Positions 58,180-64,000 of a stretch of 64,000 bases of DNA are shown piece after piece. The translations under genes and the position numbers were made by a program. Source of the stretch: Microvirga calopogonii (lineage in GTDB: Bacteria; Pseudomonadota; Alphaproteobacteria; Rhizobiales; Beijerinckiaceae); NCBI RefSeq assembly GCF_003347665.1, contig NZ_QDGA01000002.1:124001-188000 (forward strand), in the 5' to 3' direction. The notes beneath the pieces are model-generated. The model was given only the letters and a program-made list of their open reading frames with translations. It was not told the DNA's origin and did not search any database. Numbering within the stretch: position 1 is the first letter of the stretch; each line of letters starts with the position of its first letter.

Positions 58180-59044
58180 CGGCGACGCGGCGGACCGGTT
58201 CCAGCCCCTCAGGCCGGGGCTGGTCCGCCTGGCCTACCGCATGCTCGGCTCCATCGCGGAGGCCGAGGACGTGGTGCAGGAGGCCTATATCCGATGGCAC
58301 CAGACGGACCGGTCCACGATCCGCGAGCCGGGCGCCTTCCTGTCCAGGACAGTCACGCGCCTGTGCCTCGACATCCTCAAATCGGCGCGGGTCAGGCGCG
58401 AGACCTATATCGGGCCCTGGCTGCCCGAGCCGGTCCTGGAGACGGCAGGGGACGAGGACATGAGCGAGGACCTGTCCCTGACCCTGATGATGGCCCTGGA
58501 GCGGCTCTCGCCGCTGGAACGCGCGGCCTTCCTTCTGCACGACGTCTTCGGCCTCGGCTTCGACGAGGTCGCCGCGACCCTGGATCGGGATCCGGCGGCC
58601 TGCCGCCAGTTGGCGGCGCGAGCGCGCAAGAACGTGCGTGCAGACCGGCCGCGTTATCCTATCGACCGGGAAGAAGGCGAGCGGATGACCGATGCCTTCT
58701 TCGCCGCCTCGCGCAGCGGCGACCTGGCGGCGTTGCAACATCTCCTGGCGGAGAACGTCGTGGCCTATACGGATGGCGGCGGCATCCGGAACGCGGCCCT
58801 CAACCCGCTTTTCGGCTTCCGCAGGGTGTCGGGCCTCTTCATGGGCGTGGCGCGCAAGGACGAAGGCCGGTTGCCCCCGGTTGTCTACAAGGGCCTGATC
58901 AACGGATTGCCCGGCTTCGTCACGCTCGAGAAGGACGGCATCGTGCAGACTACGACCATCGATATCGAGGATGGCCGCATCGTCGGGGTCTATATCGTCC
59001 GGAACCCTGAGAAACTCAGGCACCTGTCCGACCTCGCGCATTAA
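58166..59044 (+). CDS. ECF41-family sigma factor with SnoaL-like C-terminal domain
   Basis: A 292-residue sigma factor. Region 2 is near residues 12-75 (AYRMLGSIAEAEDVVQEAYI), region 4 near 105-160 (LERLSPLERAAFLLHDVFGL). A SnoaL/NTF2-like domain follows, with DGGG at 203-206 and NPEKL near 280, matching the DGGGK and NPDKL signatures of ECF41. That domain acts as an internal regulator in place of an anti-sigma factor. The start is a GTG overlapping the decarboxylase-like gene; an upstream start at 58109 is less likely. Confidence 0.88.
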   Translation: MLPPDGDAADRFQPLRPGLVRLAYRMLGSIAEAEDVVQEAYIRWHQTDRSTIREPGAFLSRTVTRLCLDILKSARVRRETYIGPWLPEPVLETAGDEDMSEDLSLTLMMALERLSPLERAAFLLHDVFGLGFDEVAATLDRDPAACRQLAARARKNVRADRPRYPIDREEGERMTDAFFAASRSGDLAALQHLLAENVVAYTDGGGIRNAALNPLFGFRRVSGLFMGVARKDEGRLPPVVYKGLINGLPGFVTLEKDGIVQTTTIDIEDGRIVGVYIVRNPEKLRHLSDLAH

Positions 59045-59126
59045 GCGTTGAAGGAGCATCGATAGGCGAAAGCACCGGTTGTTCCGACGCCGGCCTCCCG
59101 CTACCTTGCCTCAAAAGGGAGGGCTC

Positions 59127-60437
59127 ATGGCTGGGGCGAGCGAGACCGCACGACTGGAAATGTTCCGGGATTTGCTGGGCGATGCGCATCGCGCGCTCGA
59201 TCTCCAGTTCGGCTTCGAGCTGTGGGACGGCTCGACGATCCCGGCGGATCTGCCGTCCTATGCCATGCGGCTCGTCATCCGGCGCGAGAGCGTGATCGCC
59301 GCTCTCCTGCGCCGCCCGAACCTCGACACGGCGCTCAACGCCTATGTTGCGGGCCTGCTTGATCTGAAGAACGGCACCATCTTCGATCTCGCCGCCCAGC
59401 GCCCGCAGAAGGCTGGCCGGCGCCTGAAGACCTTGAGCAAGCTCAAGGCACTCAAAACCGCCTACCACTTCCTGCGCGCGCCCGCCGACATGCCGCGCCC
59501 CCTCGCCCGCGTCGAGGACAAGCCGGAGGCCCGGGACGGGAAGCCCCAGACCAACAAGCAGAACGTCGCCTACCATTACGACGTGTCGAACGCGTTCTAC
59601 GAACTCTTCCTCGATCCGGAGATGGTCTATACCTGCGCGTATTTCCAGCCGGACTGGCACGATGATCTCGCCCGCGCGCAGCGGGACAAGCTCGACATGA
59701 TCTGCCGCAAGCTGCGGCTGAAACCCGGCGAGCGCCTGCTCGACATCGGCTGCGGCTGGGGAGCGCTCATCTGCCATGCGGCGCAGCATTACGGCGTGAA
59801 GGCGACCGGCGTGACGCTCGCCGAGGAGCAGGCCGCCCTGGCGCGGGCGAAGGTGCAGCGCTTAGGCCTGCAGGACCGGGTCGAGGTGCTGGTGAAGGAC
59901 TTCACCCAGATGGACGGCGAGTTCGACAAGATCTCCTCCATCGGCATGTTCGAGCATGTGGGGATCAAGAACCATCCGGCCTATTTCAGTGCCGTGCATC
60001 GCCTGCTCAGGCCGCGCGGGCTCTATCTGCATCACACCATCGCCAGACGGGCGAAGAAGAGCGACAAGGCGTTCCGGAAGCTCAAGCCCGAATACAAGGC
60101 GCTCACCCGCTACATCTTCCCCGGCGGCGAGCTCGATCACCTGGGCATGTCGGTCGCCAATCTCGAACGCCACGGCTTCGAGGTGCACGACGTGGAGGCC
60201 TGGCGCGAGCATTACCGGCGCACGACGCGTCTGTGGTGGGAAAACCTCAACGCCCGCCGCGCCGAGGCCGAGGCGCTCGTGGGGCCGGAAAAAACCCGCA
60301 TGTGGCTGCTCTACCTCGCCGGCTGCTCCCTCGCCTTCGAGCGCGCGGCCGTGGGCGTGAACCAGACGCTCGTGTCCAAGCGCACCCGCGGCCCGTCGGG
60401 CCTGCCGCCGTCGCGGGTGGATTTGTATCGGGCATAG
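59127..60437 (+). CDS. cfa: Cyclopropane-fatty-acyl-phospholipid synthase family protein
   Basis: A 436-residue SAM-dependent enzyme that adds a methylene bridge to unsaturated acyl chains of phospholipids. An N-terminal lipid-binding region precedes NVAYHYDVSNAFYELFLDP, then the SAM site DIGCGWGALICHAA near residue 208, GMFEHVGIKNHPAYF and YIFPGGELDHL, all typical of Cfa. AAGGGAGGG lies before ATG 59127. It is convergent with folD. Confidence 0.9.
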   Translation: MAGASETARLEMFRDLLGDAHRALDLQFGFELWDGSTIPADLPSYAMRLVIRRESVIAALLRRPNLDTALNAYVAGLLDLKNGTIFDLAAQRPQKAGRRLKTLSKLKALKTAYHFLRAPADMPRPLARVEDKPEARDGKPQTNKQNVAYHYDVSNAFYELFLDPEMVYTCAYFQPDWHDDLARAQRDKLDMICRKLRLKPGERLLDIGCGWGALICHAAQHYGVKATGVTLAEEQAALARAKVQRLGLQDRVEVLVKDFTQMDGEFDKISSIGMFEHVGIKNHPAYFSAVHRLLRPRGLYLHHTIARRAKKSDKAFRKLKPEYKALTRYIFPGGELDHLGMSVANLERHGFEVHDVEAWREHYRRTTRLWWENLNARRAEAEALVGPEKTRMWLLYLAGCSLAFERAAVGVNQTLVSKRTRGPSGLPPSRVDLYRA

Positions 60438-60489
60438 CGGGCACCAAACCCTGCCCTCGTCCTGACAACGCGCTGCCTGCCCCTCTCAC

Positions 60490-60578
60490 GTCATCACCGG
60501 CCTTGTGCCGGTGATCCCGATGGATTGAACCGTTGTGCTTTTCGGATCGGGATGGCCGGGACAAGCCCGGCCATGACG
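60490..60578. repeat. Dispersed paired-palindrome repeat, family B, copy 9
   Basis: About 89 bp, GTCATCACCGGCCTTGTGCC to GGGACAAGCCCGGCCATGAC, between the convergent 3' ends of cfa and folD. Confidence 0.85.
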
Positions 60579-60621
60579 CTAGCAAGCCCGCCGCAGAACT
60601 GAACGCCCGAAGGCGCCTCGC

Positions 60622-61527
60622 TCAAGAACTGGCGAAATCCACCGCCGGCATCGCGAGCCCCCGCCGAAGGCAGGCGGCCTCGAGGGTGTTGCGCAACAGG
60701 CAGGCGATGGTCATGGGGCCGACGCCGCCCGGCACCGGCGTAATGGCGGACGCGACATTGGACGCCTCCGCATAAGCCACGTCGCCGACCACCTTGGTCC
60801 TGCCCTCGCCGGCGGTCGGGTTCGGCACCCGGTTGATGCCCACGTCGATCACGATGGCGCCGGGCTTGATCCAGTCGCCGCGCACCATTTCGGGACGGCC
60901 GACGGCGGCCACGAGGAGATCGGCGTTGCGGCAGACCTGCGGGAGATCGCGGGTCTTCGAATGCGCCACCGTGACCGTGCAGCTCTGGGCGATGAGGAGC
61001 TGCGCCATCGGCTTGCCGACGATGTTGGAGCGCCCGAGCACCACCGCGTTGAGGCCGGACAGGTCGCGCCGCACCGATTGCGCGAGCAGCAGGCAGCCGA
61101 GCGGCGTGCAGGAGACGAGGCCCGGCACGCCGGTCATCAGGCGCCCGGCATTGATGGGATGGAAGCCGTCCACGTCCTTGGCCGGATCGATGGCCTCGAG
61201 CACCTTCTGCGCATCGATCTGCTTCGGCAGAGGCAGCTGCACAAGGATGCCGTCCACCGCCGGATCGGCATTGAGCCGGGCGACGAGGTCGAGCAATTCC
61301 GCCTCGCTGGTGGAGGCCGGCAGCTTGTGCTCGAAGGAGCGCATGCCGACCTCGACGGTCTGGCGCGCCTTGTTCTTCACGTAGAGTTGGCTCGCCGGAT
61401 CCTCGCCGACGATGACCACCGCGAGGCCGGGCGTGACGCCCTGCCCGGCCAGGGCTCCGACCGCCCCGGCAATGCGGGACCGCAATCCCTCCGCATAGGC
61501 TTTTCCGTCGATGATGGTGGCGCTCAT
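60622..61527 (-). CDS. folD: Methylenetetrahydrofolate dehydrogenase / cyclohydrolase FolD
   Basis: A 301-residue bifunctional enzyme interconverting 5,10-methylene- and 10-formyl-tetrahydrofolate. The catalytic lysine is in [16 protein letters not shown], followed by [13 protein letters not shown], the NADP-binding [16 protein letters not shown] and the C-terminal [16 protein letters not shown]. Its start overlaps the stop codon of the YggU-like gene (ATGA), so yggT-yggU-folD form one unit. It may supply formyl-folate to PurH. Confidence 0.96.
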   Translation of the reverse strand: MSATIIDGKAYAEGLRSRIAGAVGALAGQGVTPGLAVVIVGEDPASQLYVKNKARQTVEVGMRSFEHKLPASTSEAELLDLVARLNADPAVDGILVQLPLPKQIDAQKVLEAIDPAKDVDGFHPINAGRLMTGVPGLVSCTPLGCLLLAQSVRRDLSGLNAVVLGRSNIVGKPMAQLLIAQSCTVTVAHSKTRDLPQVCRNADLLVAAVGRPEMVRGDWIKPGAIVIDVGINRVPNPTAGEGRTKVVGDVAYAEASNVASAITPVPGGVGPMTIACLLRNTLEAACLRRGLAMPAVDFASS

Positions 61528-61841
61528 GAATCGGTCCGTCCTGTCAGTGCGGCAAGGGCGGCGGCCAGCGCCTCCCCCTCGCCCGAGATCGAAAACGTTT
61601 TCAGCCGCGCGGTGGCTCCCGCCTCGAGGCTCACCGCCGAGGCCGGAACCTTCAGGGCCTTGGCCAGCAGGCGCCGGACACCCTCGTTGGCGGCCCCATC
61701 CTCCGGCACGGCCCTGACCCGGACCTTCAGCACCGGCCTACCGTCCGACAGGATCTCGACCCCGTCGATGGCATCCCGCCCGCCCCGGGGCGTCACGCGC
61801 ACCCGGATGTCGAGGCCATCGGGGCGGATGCTCCAGGCCAA
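61524..61841 (-). CDS. DUF167 (YggU) family protein
   Basis: A 105-residue protein with the DUF167 core: [36 protein letters not shown] and a C-terminal RLKTFSISG. The fold is known but the function is not. It lies between the YggT-like gene (13-bp gap) and folD (4-bp overlap), a conserved arrangement. Confidence 0.88.
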   Translation of the reverse strand: MAWSIRPDGLDIRVRVTPRGGRDAIDGVEILSDGRPVLKVRVRAVPEDGAANEGVRRLLAKALKVPASAVSLEAGATARLKTFSISGEGEALAAALAALTGRTDS

Positions 61842-61854
61842 GCTCGGCTCCTTT

Positions 61855-62145
61855 TTAGAAGGCGATCGGCATCAGGTAGTCGACGATCAGGTTCTGGATG
61901 AAAATGATCAACAGGATCAGGATGATGGGCGAAATATCGACGCCCCCGAGATTGGGCAGGATGTTCCGGATCGGCCTCAGGGCCGGCTCGGTCACGGCAT
62001 CGAGGAAATTCCAGATCGAACGGACCACATCGTTGCGGGTGTTGACCACATTGAAGGCCACCAGCCAGCTCAGGATCGCCGAGGCAACGATGAGATAGGT
62101 ATAGAGCTGCAGGGCCAGCAGAATGACGTTGAGGAGCGCGCGCAT
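61855..62145 (-). CDS. YggT family membrane protein
   Basis: A 96-residue protein with two membrane helices flanking the conserved [20 protein letters not shown] loop. YggT proteins are linked to osmotic stress and, in other bacteria, to division-site membrane organisation; the role here is unknown. ATG 62145 is preferred over an upstream start at 62208, which would add a polar, unlike-family leader. Confidence 0.88.
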   Translation of the reverse strand: MRALLNVILLALQLYTYLIVASAILSWLVAFNVVNTRNDVVRSIWNFLDAVTEPALRPIRNILPNLGGVDISPIILILLIIFIQNLIVDYLMPIAF

Positions 62146-62327
62146 GGGAAACCTGTCGGGGGATCGGCTTCGTTCATGTAACGTTTGAAGCGGAGCTGAA
62201 CAACCCATAACCGCTTAGGCCGGTTGCGGCCCCGTCGGAAGCCCGTCTCCCGCCCCCGCACGGGCCGATTGACAGACCGAAGCCCAGGGGCCTAAAACGT
62301 CCGGCACTTGGCTCGATTCAATCGACC

Positions 62328-62404
<77 letters not shown>

Positions 62405-62590
62405 GTCCCTCAGCTTGGCGATCGATGATGTTTCCTGTCCGATCCAAGCTTTCCCGACTGCCGAGAATACAAATTCCTCACTGCTGGATGGGAATGGCCT
62501 GTTCGCGTGACCATCCCTCAAGATGATTCAAGACGCGGCTGCTCTTTCGGTCCAACTCCCGCAAGCGCCAGTAAGCCGATATGGAAGACT

Positions 62591-62707
62591 TCAGGGCGCT
62601 ATCATGGCGGCAGCCACGATGGTTGCCGCATAGGTCGATACGGTGATGAACGGGACCAGCACCGTCGCAACCATGACGAGGCCCAGAGACGTCTTGAGGA
62701 TTTGCAT
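62591..62707 (-). CDS. Small hydrophobic peptide (38 residues), unannotated type
   Basis: A 38-codon frame with a strong AAAGGAG site seven bases before ATG 62707. The product starts MQILKTSLGLVMVATVLVPF and continues with Thr, Ser, Tyr and a run of Ala, Thr, Ile and Val to the stop: one or two short membrane segments with a single positive charge near the N-terminus. No family recognised. It could be a single-pass membrane microprotein. No other gene is close on this strand downstream, and no terminator is obvious. Confidence 0.6.
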   Translation of the reverse strand: MQILKTSLGLVMVATVLVPFITVSTYAATIVAAAMIAP

Positions 62708-62839
62708 AACGAGGCTCCTTTGGGATTCGGACTCAAGACTGACCCCAGAAGCCTAATCTGCGGTTAACCTTGAGATTGGAATCAGGCGACCTCGTCGCTG
62801 GGATGTCGGCGCCGCTTCTGAACAAAGCGATCAGCCGCC

Positions 62840-63148
62840 TCACGCTCCCCGGCTCTCCAGATAGACCTTTGCGGCCTTGATGGCGGCGTCGCATTGGGTC
62901 GAAGTGCCGCCGAGGATCTGTTCGGGCGCGGTGCGGCCAGTCCAGACGTCGAACGTGGTCGTGACGACCCAGAGCGGGTCGGCGAGCGCCCGGTCGGCCA
63001 GCTTCGGCAGGGAAGCCTCGGCGCAGGTTCGCACATCGGCGATGACCGCCTGAGGCGCGCGGATCCGAGCCAGACGTTCGTTCATCTCCGCCTGGAGCGG
63101 ATCGACGATCAGCACGCTGACGACGGAAGACAGGAGTTCTTGAAGCAT
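62840..63148 (-). CDS. Conserved-looking protein of unknown function
   Basis: A 102-residue protein with an amphipathic N-terminus (MLQELLSSVVSVLIVDPLQ), a middle with single cysteines in RTCAEAS and TQCDAA, and WVVTTTFDVWTG. I do not recognise a named family, although similar small proteins seem to occur in related genomes. The N-terminus could be a weak signal sequence or membrane helix. ATG 63148 has AGAGGTTGAG upstream; the longer frame to 63199 includes a hairpin and is less likely. Confidence 0.6.
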   Translation of the reverse strand: MLQELLSSVVSVLIVDPLQAEMNERLARIRAPQAVIADVRTCAEASLPKLADRALADPLWVVTTTFDVWTGRTAPEQILGGTSTQCDAAIKAAKVYLESRGA

Positions 63149-63473
63149 TCTCAACCTCTGAGCCGGCGGTCGGATCGGAAGAGATCCGACATCACGCAAG
63201 GGCCGGCACGGCTCGCGTCAGAGGGGCCCGGATCGGGGTCGTCTCAGGATTTAAGCATGGCGGGTCACGGTTCAAGGCTGCGCCGGCCGGGCCCGTGCCT
63301 GCCGGAACCGATGCATCGAAGCCGTCGCGTCTCGATAATCCTTCCAGAAGACAAAATTCCCCTGCGACCAAAGGTACTTACCCGTTCGGGCGACGGAGCC
63401 TCAAAGTTGCCTGGATTGGCCTTGTATGACCCGAATACGTCTAAAACGATTTGCGGATCGGATCATCAGCCTC
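63149..63473. other. Intergenic stretch between divergent unknown genes
   Basis: No gene is seen. A hairpin GTCGGATC (63169-63176) with GATCCGAC (63183-63190) and a six-base loop lies in the leader of the minus-strand gene. The right part (63340-63440) has lower GC content than its surroundings and probably holds the promoter of the last gene; I could not define hexamers. Confidence 0.4.
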
Positions 63474-64000
63474 ATGAGCAGCCCGCCTCAGCGTCGAAGT
63501 GATTTCACCTTCCCCTGGTCCGTCGATCACCAACCGCAAAACCGCCTCATCGAAAAACTCGAGCAGTTCCAGACGCTGAGCCTTCTGCGCTGGCGCTTCC
63601 TCGAAGCGTGCCGGCAGGCGGCGCGCCCGAGGCTCGTCCAGGCCCGCGCCGTGCTCGACCAGACCGTTCTCGCCACGGCTCTGATCGTCGTGCCCAAGGT
63701 TTTGGCCGGGTGGGATGCGCTGCGACCCAGGCTGGTCTCCCACTCACAGGCGCTTCTGCCTTTCCTGCCGATCCCCAGCGAAGCCGAGGAGGCGTTGGCG
63801 GCCGATCCGGCCTGGGAGCTTCTCGCCGAGTTCCAGGCGCTCGCCTCCGACCAGCAGGACAAGGCGGCCCGCAACCTCGCGCTCCTCTGGGATCACTTCG
63901 AACACCTGTTCGGCGGCTTGAGCGGCTTTCTGGCGGAGCCGGCCGTCGAGCGATCCGTTTACCTCGACAAGCTCATGACGGCCTCGCGGCGGATGAAGCT
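63474..64000 (+). CDS. Unknown protein, N-terminal part (cut by window edge)
   Basis: An open frame of at least 175 codons running off the right edge, with the high third-position GC of real genes from ATG 63474 on. The product is helix-rich with repeated Leu, Ala and Gln (LIEKLEQFQTLSLLRWRFLE, QALASDQQDKAARNLALLWD) and no recognisable motif. An earlier in-frame ATG at 63426 would add 16 residues encoded by AT-rich codons, so 63474 is preferred. Function unknown. Confidence 0.55.
   Translation, partial: MSSPPQRRSDFTFPWSVDHQPQNRLIEKLEQFQTLSLLRWRFLEACRQAARPRLVQARAVLDQTVLATALIVVPKVLAGWDALRPRLVSHSQALLPFLPIPSEAEEALAADPAWELLAEFQALASDQQDKAARNLALLWDHFEHLFGGLSGFLAEPAVERSVYLDKLMTASRRMK

Overview
The window is GC-rich, densely coded chromosomal DNA of an alphaproteobacterium of the order Hyphomicrobiales (Rhizobiales), most likely of the Methylobacteriaceae/Beijerinckiaceae type (Microvirga-like; the genus is inference). 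The support is an mdh-sucCDAB-lpd cluster, a separate five-gene F1-ATPase operon (atpHAGDC), an Lrp-type regulator divergent from a short PutA, an Omp19-type lipoprotein and several families of dispersed palindromic repeats. I saw no rRNA, CRISPR array, insertion sequence or prophage.

Layout. 1-9.3 kb: 5' end of cobS, a J-domain protein, BolA, an SCP2-type thiolase, a LOG-family enzyme, a redoxin/2OG-Fe(II) oxygenase fusion, two EamA transporters around a D,D-carboxypeptidase, and a His-rich CobW-type GTPase. 9.3-14.5 kb: an exported protein of unknown function, a NitT/TauT-type ABC transporter whose ATPase gene now starts inside a palindromic repeat, and TerC. 14.7-18.4 kb: putR and putA. 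18.5-28.2 kb: a 2H phosphoesterase, the F1 operon, a histidine phosphatase, priA and xerC. 28.2-29.4 kb: a gene-free, repeat-rich island holding a candidate structured RNA behind a consensus-like sigma70 promoter. 29.4-39 kb: tdk, lpd, sucB, sucA, sucD, sucC and mdh on the minus strand. 39.2-47.3 kb: a TetR regulator, an NRAMP-like transporter, zapE, an Omp19-like lipoprotein and sdhCDAB. 47.5-56.7 kb: a LysR regulator, a lectin-like secreted protein, purH, a methyltransferase, a cupin, a heparinase II/III-like gene, rsmB and htpX. 56.7-64 kb: an SDHAF4-like assembly factor, a ccdAB toxin-antitoxin pair with a palindromic operator, a carboxymuconolactone decarboxylase/ECF41 sigma module with its matching promoter, cfa, folD, yggU, yggT, tRNA-Ala(CGC), a 38-residue hydrophobic peptide, an unrecognised small protein and an open-ended unknown gene.

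How it fits together. The middle of the window is the energy core: TCA-cycle enzymes (sdh, suc, mdh, lpd), an SDH assembly factor, F1-ATPase, and PutA feeding proline electrons and glutamate into the same network. Nearly every convergent gene junction, and two junctions inside the suc and sdh operons, carries a roughly 90-bp paired-palindrome repeat that probably marks mRNA 3' ends. The most interesting items are the unidentified structured RNA at 28.6-28.87 kb, repeats that supply coding sequence (EamA C-terminus, ABC ATPase N-terminus, purH stop codon), the complete ECF41 module, and the small peptide at 62.6 kb.
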